Assembly: GCA_013368795.1 (NCBI GenBank)
Contig: JABFXX010000591.1
Coordinates: 1-40,572 of the forward strand
Direction: 5' to 3'
Origin: Kofleriaceae bacterium
GTDB taxonomy: Bacteria; Myxococcota_A; Polyangia; Haliangiales; Haliangiaceae
DNA length: 40,572 bases
The notes beneath the pieces are model-generated. The model ran no database searches. It had not been told where the DNA came from and saw only the letters and a list, made by a program, of their open reading frames with translations. The position numbers and the translations under genes were made by a program. Positions 1-7,692 of this stretch are shown in pieces. Every line of letters begins with the position of its first letter. Position 1 is the stretch's first letter.

Positions 1-104
1 GTCTCACCACCGTCGTCGTGGCCCCCGCATGCTGCCGCCAAGCCCAGCAGCGTTCCGCCTGCCACCCCGATCATCGTGCGCAAAAACTCGTTGCGATTCA
101 TCAT
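1..104 (-). CDS. Lipoprotein, N-terminal fragment (runs off left edge)
   Basis: Only the first 34 codons lie in the window. The reading begins with two adjacent ATG codons (MMNRNEFLRTM) and continues with a hydrophobic stretch ending in LAAAC followed by GGHDDGG, which is a lipobox and a flexible Gly/Asp linker. The product is therefore probably exported and lipid-anchored. An in-frame ATG at 113 would add three residues (MGS) and cannot be excluded. Function cannot be told from this fragment. It lies downstream of the zinc-ribbon gene on the same strand, 89 bases away. Confidence 0.6.
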   Translation of the reverse strand, partial: MMNRNEFLRTMIGVAGGTLLGLAAACGGHDDGGE

Positions 105-141
105 GGACCCCATAGAGGAGGCAGCGTGCAGAAGTCGCACA

Positions 142-158
142 GCTTTTCAAAGAAAAGC
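142..158. terminator. Short perfect inverted repeat, possible terminator
   Basis: GCTTTTC-AAA-GAAAAGC forms a perfect 7-bp stem with a 3-nt loop between the end of the zinc-ribbon gene (194) and the start of the lipoprotein gene (104). Such an AT-rich stem is unusual in this GC-rich DNA. There is no clear T-tract after it on the minus strand, so a regulatory site is an alternative. Confidence 0.3.
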
Positions 159-193
159 CTGCTGCTTCGACGCCGCATCCTGTCAGCGCATGC

Positions 194-490
194 TCACCGG
201 GCCTTGACCGGCCGCACGTTGCCCTCCCCTTTCACCGCCATCTTCGCGAGCCGGTCGAGGTCCTTTGCATACAGCTCGCTGTAGCCGCACCCGCCGCACA
301 CGAATGCCGACACGCGAACGGTCACCCGATCCAGCTTGTCACCGAAAAAGCCGGCCTCCCCGGTCGGCCCGTAGTACGCGGTCAAGGTCAGCGGCAAGAA
401 GGCGTTGGCGTACTTGTGATGCGTCAAGAGTGCCTCGGTGATCTCGTAGACCTTCTCGCCGTCACAATTCGCGCACTTCCCAGCTTTCAT
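194..490 (-). CDS. Small zinc-ribbon protein (DUF2082-like)
   Basis: This is a 98-residue protein starting MKAGKCANCDG. Two CxxC knuckles (C6/C9 and C65/C68) frame a central region, and the second sits in FVCGGCGYSELYA, resembling the CGYTELY ending of DUF2082 nucleic-acid-binding zinc ribbons. It should bind one Zn2+; its partner is unknown. The ATG at 490 was chosen because upstream residues in this frame are Arg-rich shadow sequence inside the previous gene. It is the last gene of the operon that starts at 5295, 31 bases after the acyl-CoA synthetase stop, so it is likely co-transcribed. Confidence 0.7.
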   Translation of the reverse strand: MKAGKCANCDGEKVYEITEALLTHHKYANAFLPLTLTAYYGPTGEAGFFGDKLDRVTVRVSAFVCGGCGYSELYAKDLDRLAKMAVKGEGNVRPVKAR

Positions 491-521
491 CGCCCGAGCA
501 TCGCGCAGCCTGCGCCGCTCG

Positions 522-1988
522 TCAGGATCTCGAGGCGCGCAATGCCGACTTCTGCACCTTGCCCATCGCATTGCGAGGCAGCGCATCGAGCACGCGGACC
601 TCGCGCGGCCGCTTGTGCGGTGAGAGCAGGCGCGCGACGTGGTTCTCGATCGCCGCGGGCTCGACGGGCGAGCGCAGCACGACGAACGCGATGATCCGCT
701 CGCCGAGATCCGGATCGGGCTCGCCGATCACCGCGGCCTCGGCGACGGCTGGATGCTCGAGCAGCGCCTCCTCGACCTCGCCCGCGCCAACCTTGAAGCC
801 GCCGCACTTGATGATGTCGGTCGAGCGACGGCCGACGATCTTGATCTGACCGTCCGCGGCGCGCATCGCGAGGTCGCCCGTGTAGAACCAGCCGTCCGCG
901 TCGACGACCGCGCGCGTCGCATCGTCGTTGTTCAGATATCCCGAGAACACGTTGGCTCCGCGCACCGCGACCTCGCCGATCGCCGTCGCATCGTCGGGAT
1001 CGATCGGCTGGCGCGCGTCGTCGACGAGGCGCAGCTCGAGGCCATCGAGCGGCGGGCCGACGAAGCCCGGCCGGCGCTCGCCGTCGTGACGGCTCGACGT
1101 GATGATCAGCGTCTCGGTCAGGCCGTAGCGCTCGATCGCGCGATGCCCCGTCAATCGCTCGAGCCGCTGGTGCTCGCGCGCGGGCAGCGGTGCAGACCCG
1201 CTGACGAGCAGGCGCGCCGCACGCAGCGCGTTGCCGATCGCCGGCGCGCGCTCCGCCTCCTCGCATAGACGGTGATACATCGTCGGCACCGCGAACAGCA
1301 TCGTCAGACCGGTCGCTGCGTGCTCGCCGACCGCACCGGCGAGATCCTCGACGGAGAATCGCGGCACCCAGCGCAGTGCGCCGCCGCGCCGCATGCTGCC
1401 GTACAGGCCGAGCACGAGGCCGTGGACGTGAAACAGCGGCAGCGCGTGGACGACCGTGTCGTCGCCGGTCCACGCCCACGCGCGCGCGAGCATGTCGAGG
1501 TCGCTCGCGATGTTGCGATCGGTGATCACCGCGCCCTTCGGCGAGCCCGTCGTGCCCGACGTGTAGAGGACGAGCGCGGGCTCGTCGCGGATCGGCCACG
1601 GCGCGATCGGTGCGCGATCGGGACCGCTCGCGATATCGACCGTCTCGATCGCGCCTGCGCGCCCGGTGACCGACGCGACATCGGCGGCGACGCACAGCCG
1701 CGGCGTCGCATTCGCGAGCATGTGGCCGAGCTCGCGCTCGCCGAGCTTCGGATCGATCGGGACCGAGACGTAGCCAGCCGCCGCCTGGGCCAGCAGCGCG
1801 ATCAGCGTCTCGAGCGCGGGCTGCGTCCACACGCCGACGCGTTCACCCGGCGCGAGGCCGCGCGCCCCGAGCGTCGCGACGTGGCGTGCGCACAGGACCG
1901 CGAGCTCGCGCTGGCTCAGGCTGCGTTCGCCGACGCGAAGGGCCAGGCGATCGGTCGGTGCATCGAGCCAGGGAAACAGCGTCTCCAT
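522..1988 (-). CDS. AMP-forming acyl-CoA synthetase (MatB/ACSF3-like)
   Basis: This 488-residue adenylate-forming enzyme would activate a carboxylic acid to acyl-AMP and then acyl-CoA. Visible motifs are the P-loop-like YTSGTTGSPKG (about 142-152), LPLFHVHGLV, the adenine-binding RYGLTET, the hinge GWFYTGDLA, IKCGGFKVGAGEVEE and the C-terminal NAMGKVQK with the adenylation lysine. HVHGLV and the short N-terminus resemble malonyl/methylmalonyl-CoA synthetases (MatB, ACSF3), but the substrate is not proven. It starts 22 bases after the VTT membrane protein and is probably in the same operon as the two glycosyltransferases, suggesting supply of an acyl group to an envelope lipid. Confidence 0.85.
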   Translation of the reverse strand: METLFPWLDAPTDRLALRVGERSLSQRELAVLCARHVATLGARGLAPGERVGVWTQPALETLIALLAQAAAGYVSVPIDPKLGERELGHMLANATPRLCVAADVASVTGRAGAIETVDIASGPDRAPIAPWPIRDEPALVLYTSGTTGSPKGAVITDRNIASDLDMLARAWAWTGDDTVVHALPLFHVHGLVLGLYGSMRRGGALRWVPRFSVEDLAGAVGEHAATGLTMLFAVPTMYHRLCEEAERAPAIGNALRAARLLVSGSAPLPAREHQRLERLTGHRAIERYGLTETLIITSSRHDGERRPGFVGPPLDGLELRLVDDARQPIDPDDATAIGEVAVRGANVFSGYLNNDDATRAVVDADGWFYTGDLAMRAADGQIKIVGRRSTDIIKCGGFKVGAGEVEEALLEHPAVAEAAVIGEPDPDLGERIIAFVVLRSPVEPAAIENHVARLLSPHKRPREVRVLDALPRNAMGKVQKSALRASRS

Positions 1989-2010
1989 CGAGGAGACGGG
2001 TGTAGCACCG

Positions 2011-2487
2011 TCACCCGCGCGTGTGAGCAGCGACCGCGATCAAGATCGCGAACCGCGCCGCGCGTGCGACGGCGATCACGACGCAGAACGTGCGGGGCGG
2101 GATGTCGAGCGCGCCCGCGGCCGTCGACGCGAGCGAGAACGGCGGAAGGCCGAGCAGCGCGCTTGCCGCGAGCACGACCGTCGGGTGCGCCTTCAGCCGC
2201 GCCATCCAGCGCTGCACACGCTCGACATGCTTGCGATGGCGGCCCGGTCTTCCGGCGAGTCCGCGCACCGCGTAGTACACGGGCAGCTTGCCGAACACCT
2301 GGCCGGTGGTCGCGAGCATGATGATCGCGAGCACCGCCCACAGCGAGAGCGGCCCGCCCGGTTGCATGATCGCGATCGCGACGAGGAACACCTCGATGCT
2401 GATGACCGGCACGATGCACGACAGCGCGCCGATGACGAGCGAACCGGCATAGAGCCCGACCGCCGCGAGGATCGTCTCGACGGTCAC
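2011..2487 (-). CDS. VTT/DedA-like small integral membrane protein
   Basis: A 158-residue hydrophobic protein with about four membrane segments, starting VTVETILAAVGLY at a GTG. The C-terminal part GLPPFSLASTAAGALDIP followed by Arg-Ala-Ala-Arg-Phe is like the conserved end of the VTT/SNARE-associated (DedA, YqaA) family, several of which move lipid carriers across the inner membrane. The GTG start overlaps the stop of the GT2 gene as GTGA, implying translational coupling. Placement behind two glycosyltransferases fits a lipid-translocation role, but that is inference. Confidence 0.65.
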   Translation of the reverse strand: MTVETILAAVGLYAGSLVIGALSCIVPVISIEVFLVAIAIMQPGGPLSLWAVLAIIMLATTGQVFGKLPVYYAVRGLAGRPGRHRKHVERVQRWMARLKAHPTVVLAASALLGLPPFSLASTAAGALDIPPRTFCVVIAVARAARFAILIAVAAHTRG

Positions 2488-3416
2488 GCGGCGCCGAGGT
2501 AGCGGTAGACGGCCGGCGCTGCCGCGGCACCGATCGCATCGACCGCGGTCGTGCCGGCGACGAGCGCGAGCCCGCGCAGCGCGGGACCGCGGCGCACCGC
2601 CGACCACGCACCGGTCAGCGCGCGCAGGCCGAGGATCGCGAGCGCCGGGAATGGCCCGAGCTTCTCGACGGCGACCTTCGCGCGCGGAGCATACGTGCCG
2701 AGCACGTGCGGCAAGAGCTGCGTCGTGTCGGCGCCGCGCAGGAGCCTGACCTCGAGCCACTCGGCGAGGCTGCCCGGCCACGCGTGCGTGACCCGCGCGT
2801 CGCGCGCGTAGACGATCGGGATGCCCGCCTCGACGAACCGCAGCGCGAGTACCTGGCACTGGCCATGGAACATCGGCAGCGTCGGATAGCGACGCTCGGC
2901 AAACGCGGGCCGCGCGAACGCGACGTTGTTCGCGAAGAAGTTGCGGACGAGCGAGGTCGTGCGCGGCGACGTCGCGGCGAAGCGTTTTCGCTTGTCGTCC
3001 CAGGTGAAGTACGGGAAGTCGAGCTCGTTCGCGAGCGGTGCGAGTGCGCCCGCGTACGACGTCGAGCCCGCGACGACCGACGCGCCACGCGCGATCGGTG
3101 CGACGAGCGCGGCGAGCCAGCCGGCCGTCGGCTCGCAGTCGCCGTCGACGAACGCGACGACGTCGCCGGTGCTCGCGTCGAATCCGCGGTTCTTGTGGTC
3201 GTAGTAGGTCGCGGTCGCCGGCAGCTCGACCCACGTGATCGCGCGGCCGAGGCGCAGCGCGAGCGCGGCGCGTGCCTCGACGGAGATCGCCGCGTGCGTG
3301 ACGACGACATCGGCGTCGACTGCGGCGGCCTGCGGGGCGAGTATGCCGAGCAGGCGAGCGAGCCCGTCGGTATCGCCGTCGATGTTCCAGCTCTCGATGA
3401 CGACCGAGACGCTCAC
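2484..3416 (-). CDS. Family 2 glycosyltransferase
   Basis: A 310-residue protein starting VSVSVVIESWNIDG. It has the GT-A fold pattern of a nucleotide-sugar-dependent inverting transferase: N-terminal beta strand SVVIES, HKNRGFDASTGDVVAFVDGD with the DxD metal site (DGD), a long acceptor region with FHGQC, and a hydrophobic C-terminal tail. The GTG at 3416 overlaps the upstream GT4 stop by GTGA, and its own stop overlaps the VTT gene the same way. Sugar and acceptor are unknown. Neighbouring genes suggest a lipid or envelope glycan. Confidence 0.8.
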   Translation of the reverse strand: MSVSVVIESWNIDGDTDGLARLLGILAPQAAAVDADVVVTHAAISVEARAALALRLGRAITWVELPATATYYDHKNRGFDASTGDVVAFVDGDCEPTAGWLAALVAPIARGASVVAGSTSYAGALAPLANELDFPYFTWDDKRKRFAATSPRTTSLVRNFFANNVAFARPAFAERRYPTLPMFHGQCQVLALRFVEAGIPIVYARDARVTHAWPGSLAEWLEVRLLRGADTTQLLPHVLGTYAPRAKVAVEKLGPFPALAILGLRALTGAWSAVRRGPALRGLALVAGTTAVDAIGAAAAPAVYRYLGAA

Positions 3417-4576
3417 GATGCTGCCTCCAGCTGGCGCGAGGCCATGACCCGGCCGTAGACGTCGAACGTCGCGCGGACGGCTGCGGCGAGGTCGTAGCTC
3501 GCAGCGTGCGCGTGCGCTGCACCGCCGAGCTCGCTGCGCAGCGATGCGTCCTCGATCAAGCGAAGCAGCGCCGCGGCGAGCTGTGCCGGCTTGCCACCAT
3601 CGACGACGAGCCCGGTGATGCCGTCGACGACGTGCTCGTGCGATGCCCCTGCCGCCGCGACGATCGCCGGCAAGCCACTCGCGGCTGCCTCGACGATCAC
3701 GTTGCCGAACGTCTCCGTCTCGCTCGGGAACGCGAACACGTCGGCCGACGCGAACACGGTCGCGAGCTCCTCGCCGTACAGGCCGCCCGCCTCGACGATG
3801 CCGGGCTGCGTGAACGTCCCGCGCAGCGGACCCTCGCCTCCGACGACGAGGAGCCTCGCGTCGGGGCGTGCCGCATGGACCGTCGCCCACGCCGCGACGA
3901 GCGCGTCGAGGTTCTTCTCCTTCGACAGCCGGCCGACGTACAGCGCGACCGGTGCATCGGCCGGGATGCCGAACCGAGCGAGCGCGCTGCGATCGCGCCG
4001 CGACGGCCGGAACAGCTCGCGATCGACGCCGCGCTGGATCCGCCACACGCGATCCGGCGCGATGCCGAACGACGCCAGCCGATCGGCGACCGCCTGCGAC
4101 GGCGCGAGACACACGTCCGCCTGCTTGTAGAACCACGCGACGAGCGGCTCGACGAGCATGCGCACCATCGGCATGCCGGTCATCCGCGCCGCGTACTCGG
4201 CGACCTCGGTGTGGTACTGCGCGATCACCGGCAGGCCGAGCATGCGCGCGGCGACGAGGCCGGCAATCCCGACGGGGCCCGGCGTCGCGACCTGCACGAG
4301 GTCCGCCGAGCGGCCGAGCCAGTCCGCGAGCGCGGGCACCTCGGGCACGCTCCACGTCATGTCGGGATAGATCGGCAGGCACACGTTCATCGCCGCCGGC
4401 ATGCGCACGACCTCGTCGCTCACACCGGGGCGCGCAGCGCCGACGAGATGAATATCGTGACCGGCGCGCCGCGCGGCAGCGACGAGCCGCCGCAGCCCGA
4501 TCGCGATGCCGTTCGTGTCATCGACGGTGTCCGAGATGATCGCGACGCGAGGGCTCGATCCGCGAAGGCGTATCAC
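3413..4576 (-). CDS. Family 4 glycosyltransferase (MgtA/SQD2-like)
   Basis: A 387-residue GT-B enzyme. The start ISDTVDDTNGIAIGLRRLV, then QVATPGPVGIAGLVAARMLGL and QYHTEVAEYA, follows the pattern of GT4 transferases that glycosylate diacylglycerol or similar lipids (SqdX/SQD2, MgtA). The C-terminal half has YVGRLSKEKN and the donor-binding PSETETFGNVIVEA. It begins with GTG at 4576, overlapping the TGA of the ferritin-like gene as GTGA. It probably works at the inner face of the cytoplasmic membrane. The specific sugar cannot be told. Confidence 0.85.
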   Translation of the reverse strand: MIRLRGSSPRVAIISDTVDDTNGIAIGLRRLVAAARRAGHDIHLVGAARPGVSDEVVRMPAAMNVCLPIYPDMTWSVPEVPALADWLGRSADLVQVATPGPVGIAGLVAARMLGLPVIAQYHTEVAEYAARMTGMPMVRMLVEPLVAWFYKQADVCLAPSQAVADRLASFGIAPDRVWRIQRGVDRELFRPSRRDRSALARFGIPADAPVALYVGRLSKEKNLDALVAAWATVHAARPDARLLVVGGEGPLRGTFTQPGIVEAGGLYGEELATVFASADVFAFPSETETFGNVIVEAAASGLPAIVAAAGASHEHVVDGITGLVVDGGKPAQLAAALLRLIEDASLRSELGGAAHAHAASYDLAAAVRATFDVYGRVMASRQLEAAS

Positions 4577-5295
4577 GCGGCACCTCGCACCGTCGCCGGC
4601 GCTTCGGCGAGCGCACGCAGCTCGTCGACGCGGTCGCGCACGACACCGGCCGCGATCACGACCCAGAACGCGAGCGAGATCGTGACGCCGAACGAGCGAT
4701 CGATCATCGCGATCTTGCCTTTCAGCGAGTCGAGCATCCCGCGCTCGTCGTCGCGCACGAGCCGGTCGACCGCATTCGCACAGGATCTCGCGTGGCGCTG
4801 CTCGTCGGCGACGATCGACCGGAGCATCGCCGTCGTCGCGTCGGCGGGACGCAGCGCCTCGAGCACCGCGAGGTGACGGCCGAACATCCGCACGCCGGTC
4901 GCCTCGAGCTGGGCGGCGATCGCCATCAGCACGACGCACGGTCCCGCGGCGAACGCGTTCATGTACGGCGCAGTCGTGCGCTCGATCCACCACAGCTTCG
5001 CGCGCATGAGGCTCGGCGGCTGACGATCGGTGCGGGCACCGAGCGCGACGAGACGGTCGCGAACGAGTGCGGCGTGACGCGTCTCGTCAGCGAGCTGGTT
5101 CGCGGCAAGCTTCTCGACCCACGCTGGCGGTGTCGCGCCAGACGCGCGATGGAGCGCCGCGGTCTCGGCGCCCTCCTCGCTCCACAGGTACTCGGTCAGG
5201 ATGCGAGCCTGAGCGCGCGGCGAATCGAGCGACAGGATGAGGGCGTGGCGCTTGATGCCGTCGACGGCGCGCCGCTGCAGATCGCGAAGAAGCAT
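4573..5295 (-). CDS. Ferritin-like di-iron protein
   Basis: A 240-residue helical protein that shows the duplicated di-iron pattern: SEEGAE near residues 39-44, ADETRH with E71/H74, QLEATG with E131, and ADEQRH with E165/H168. This is the four-helix carboxylate-bridged di-iron arrangement of the ferritin/oxidase superfamily. A hydrophobic stretch near the C-terminus (SLAFWVVIAAGVV) may touch the membrane. ATG 5295 was preferred because the upstream in-frame sequence is not protein-like. It heads an operon with two glycosyltransferases, so it could hydroxylate or desaturate a lipid. The exact reaction is unknown. Confidence 0.7.
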   Translation of the reverse strand: MLLRDLQRRAVDGIKRHALILSLDSPRAQARILTEYLWSEEGAETAALHRASGATPPAWVEKLAANQLADETRHAALVRDRLVALGARTDRQPPSLMRAKLWWIERTTAPYMNAFAAGPCVVLMAIAAQLEATGVRMFGRHLAVLEALRPADATTAMLRSIVADEQRHARSCANAVDRLVRDDERGMLDSLKGKIAMIDRSFGVTISLAFWVVIAAGVVRDRVDELRALAEAPATVRGAA

Positions 5296-5450
5296 GACAG
5301 CGCGCTGAGCAACCTGCGTTCCCCGCAGTTTTCCGGGAATTGGCCGGGCCACTGCCGGGCGATGCCGGAGATTCCATGCTCCTCGTCGGGCGGCACGACC
5401 AATCGCTGACACGTGGCCGATGATTCGCCGACACCCTAGAGTGCACGGCG
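5296..5450. other. Divergent intergenic region
   Basis: These 155 bases separate the minus-strand envelope operon from the plus-strand TPMT gene and should carry both promoters. I see no strong -35/-10 pair, no clear repeat and no small gene with a convincing ribosome binding site. Confidence 0.5.
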
Positions 5451-6077
5451 ATGGATCCCGCATTCTGGAATGCACGCTGGCAGGAAGGCCGCATCGGCTT
5501 TCACGAAGGCGTGCCGAACGTGTTTCTCGCAAAGTACGGCGATCGCCTCGCCGACAAGCGCCGCATCCTCGTCCCGCTGTGCGGCAAGACCGAGGACCTC
5601 GCGTACCTCGCGAGCCGCGGTCACGAGGTCGTCGGCATCGAGCTCGTCGAGGATGCCGTGCGTCAGTTTTTCGCCGAGCACCAGACGACGCCGGCGATCG
5701 AGAAGCGCGGACCGTTCACTGCGTACACCTCCGGACCGATCACGATCTTCGCCGGCGACTTCTTCGCGAGCACGCGCGAGACCGTGGGTGAAATCGATGC
5801 GATCTATGACCGCGCCGCGCTGATCGCGCTGCCGCCGCCGCTGCGCGACCGCTACGTGCCGCACCTCCGGCAGATCGCGGCAACCGCGCGCCGCGAGCTG
5901 CTCGTCGTCGTCGAGTATCCCGACGGCTCGTTCGAGGGTCCGCCGTTCTCGGTCGACGATGCCGAGGTGCGCCGCCGGTTCGCCGATGCATCGATCGAGG
6001 AGCTCGAGACCGCGCCGGAGCCGCGCGGCCGCGCCAACGGCCAGATGATGGAGCGCTGCTACGACCTGAGGTACTAG
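5451..6077 (+). CDS. tpm: TPMT-family S-adenosylmethionine methyltransferase
   Basis: A 208-residue protein with the thiopurine S-methyltransferase family pattern: FWNARWQEGRIGFHEG at the N-terminus, the SAM-binding LVPLCGKTEDLAYLASRG, VVGIE, then IYDRAALIALPP and YPDGSFEGPPF. Bacterial members methylate small thiols, tellurite or selenite species, or thiopurines. Length matches the family (about 210-220). Its TAG stop shares CTAG with the stop of the convergent ArsR gene. Which substrate it uses here is unknown. Confidence 0.85.
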   Translation: MDPAFWNARWQEGRIGFHEGVPNVFLAKYGDRLADKRRILVPLCGKTEDLAYLASRGHEVVGIELVEDAVRQFFAEHQTTPAIEKRGPFTAYTSGPITIFAGDFFASTRETVGEIDAIYDRAALIALPPPLRDRYVPHLRQIAATARRELLVVVEYPDGSFEGPPFSVDDAEVRRRFADASIEELETAPEPRGRANGQMMERCYDLRY

Positions 6078-6775
6078 CCGCGGCGGTGGACCGGCAGCAC
6101 GAGGCCGAGCTCGCGCCCGAGCGCCACGCGTCCACGATCGGTCACCCGCAGCGCGCGGCTATCGCGAGCCGGCACGAGCCAGCGCGCGTCGAGACACACC
6201 GACGCGATCGCCGCGCCGATCCGGCCGGCAACATGCGGCACGCGCTCGGTCCAGTCGAGACACGACCGGCTGAGCGGCCGCCGCCCGCCGATCTCGACCG
6301 GCTGGCCGTGATCGGCGAGCCAGCGAAATAGCGGCGGCGCCGGCTCGAAGCTGTCGCCCGTGTCGTGCAGCCAGCCGCGATCGACGAGCGCGCCCGCGAC
6401 GAGCACGCCGAGCACACCGGCGAGGTGGTCGTAGCACGTACGTGCAAACCTCAACGCCTCGCGCCCGGCGGGCCGCGCGGGCGTCGCGAGCACGGACAGC
6501 CGCTCGAGCAGCTCCGCGACGTCGGCACCGGCGAGCTGGACCTGGCGCTCGCGTCCGTCCGCGGTCACGGTGACGAGCCTCGCCTCGACGAGCTTGCGCA
6601 GGTGCGCCGACGCGGTCGCCGCCGTGATCCCGGCCCGCTTGCCGAGCCGGCCGATCGTGTGCGCCTTGCCGTCGAGGAGCGTCTCGAGCATCTCGGCGCG
6701 CGACGGGTCCGCGAGCACGCCGGCGAGCTGCGCGATGTCGGGCACGTCATTGCGCGGCGCGATCCGGCGCGCCAT
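6074..6775 (-). CDS. ArsR-family transcriptional regulator
   Basis: A 233-residue regulator. Residues 10-80 form an ArsR winged helix (LADPSRAEMLETLLDG, then ATASAHLRKLVEARLV and DGRERQVQL). The C-terminal half includes LRFARTCYDHLAG and DWTERVPHVAG, a layout I associate with a long-ArsR subfamily. C-terminal cysteines could be sensing residues, but this is not established. The ATG overlaps the stop of the OsmC-ACT gene as TGATG, so both come from one mRNA. The 20-bp dyad at 7649-7668 ahead of the operon is a good candidate for its operator. Confidence 0.85.
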   Translation of the reverse strand: MARRIAPRNDVPDIAQLAGVLADPSRAEMLETLLDGKAHTIGRLGKRAGITAATASAHLRKLVEARLVTVTADGRERQVQLAGADVAELLERLSVLATPARPAGREALRFARTCYDHLAGVLGVLVAGALVDRGWLHDTGDSFEPAPPLFRWLADHGQPVEIGGRRPLSRSCLDWTERVPHVAGRIGAAIASVCLDARWLVPARDSRALRVTDRGRVALGRELGLVLPVHRRG

Positions 6776-7626
6776 CACGACCTCCAGGCCGTGGCGACTC
6801 GCTCTGCGGCGGGCAGATCGTCGACGCACAGGATCAGCTGATGATCGTGGTCGCTGTACACGCACGTGATGTTAACGCCCGCATCGCCCATCGCACGTCC
6901 GATCGCACCGAGCTGACCGGGCCGCTCCTGATCGAGCCTCACGGTGACGACGTCCTGGACGCCGAGCAGCTCGAACCCGAGGTCGCGCACGGCGCGAACC
7001 GCGGCATCGTCGTTCGCGACGAGGAAATGGACGACGCCGGCGAAGCCGCCGCCACCCTCGACGCTGACGCCCGCTCGGCCAAACGCCTCGCCGAGTCGTG
7101 CGAGCGCGCCCGGCTCGTCGGGCAACCGCACGGCGAGGTCGCGGCGCACCGGCGGCGGCGCGGGCGCGCGGTCGGTCACCTCGATCGTCGGCTCGCACCG
7201 GATCGGGAAGCTGCACGATGCGGCGATGTAGCAGCTCTCGTGCGCCCGGTCGTGAAGCGTCCGGGCGAGCTCGACGTCACCGCCCGCAGCGATCGCGACG
7301 CGCGGATGGAGCACGATCTCGTCGAACCGCCCACCCTCGGCCGTCGCGGTCATCTGCCCGGCTGCCTCGTCTGCATACGCGAGGACGTCGACGCCGTGGC
7401 GCGCGCACAGCGCGAGATACGACAGCATGTGACACGACGAGACCGCGGCGACGAGCAGGTCCTCCGGGCTGTGCCGCGACGGATCGCCGCGAAACGCTGC
7501 ATCGGCGCTGCCGACGAGGAGCGGCTTCCTCGGCATCGCGACGCGGAATTGCCGCGTGTAGCTCGCGTAGCTCCGGGTGCCGCTGCCGTCCCAGCGAAGC
7601 TCTGAGGTGTAGCGATGCGTCGTCAT
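6775..7626 (-). CDS. OsmC-like thiol peroxidase fused to two ACT domains
   Basis: A 283-residue fusion. Residues 1-150 are OsmC/Ohr-like: SPEDLLVAAVSSCHMLSYL with C65 and HESCYIA with C132, the spacing of the peroxidatic and resolving cysteines of OsmC, which reduce organic hydroperoxides. After a Pro-rich linker (RAPAPPPVRRD), residues about 162-283 hold two consecutive ACT modules (LPDEPGALARLGEAFGRAG and QERPGQLGAIGRAMGDAGVN), usually amino-acid-binding regulatory domains. The ATG at 7626 is well placed. The gene is first in the operon with ArsR and divergent from the DctA-type transporter. Amino-acid or dicarboxylate control of a peroxidase is a plausible guess. Confidence 0.85.
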   Translation of the reverse strand: MTTHRYTSELRWDGSGTRSYASYTRQFRVAMPRKPLLVGSADAAFRGDPSRHSPEDLLVAAVSSCHMLSYLALCARHGVDVLAYADEAAGQMTATAEGGRFDEIVLHPRVAIAAGGDVELARTLHDRAHESCYIAASCSFPIRCEPTIEVTDRAPAPPPVRRDLAVRLPDEPGALARLGEAFGRAGVSVEGGGGFAGVVHFLVANDDAAVRAVRDLGFELLGVQDVVTVRLDQERPGQLGAIGRAMGDAGVNITCVYSDHDHQLILCVDDLPAAERVATAWRS

Positions 7627-7648
7627 GCGCGTGTACTAGCGCGACGTC

Positions 7649-7668
7649 GCTTCGACCTGCGTCGAAGC
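7649..7668. promoter_or_regulatory. 20-bp perfect dyad, candidate ArsR operator
   Basis: GCTTCGAC-CTGC-GTCGAAGC is a perfect 8-bp inverted repeat with a 4-base centre, in the 66-base gap between the divergent OsmC-ACT/ArsR operon (start 7626) and the DctA gene (start 7693). Its central position between two starts fits an operator controlling both directions. A transcribed hairpin is possible but less natural here. Confidence 0.55.
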
Positions 7669-7692
7669 ATCGCGTAAGCTCTCGGTTCTCGC

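Noticed and set aside
1272-2321. 349-codon plus-strand frame opposite the acyl-CoA synthetase
   Set aside because: Composition is Arg-rich and antisense to a clear enzyme.
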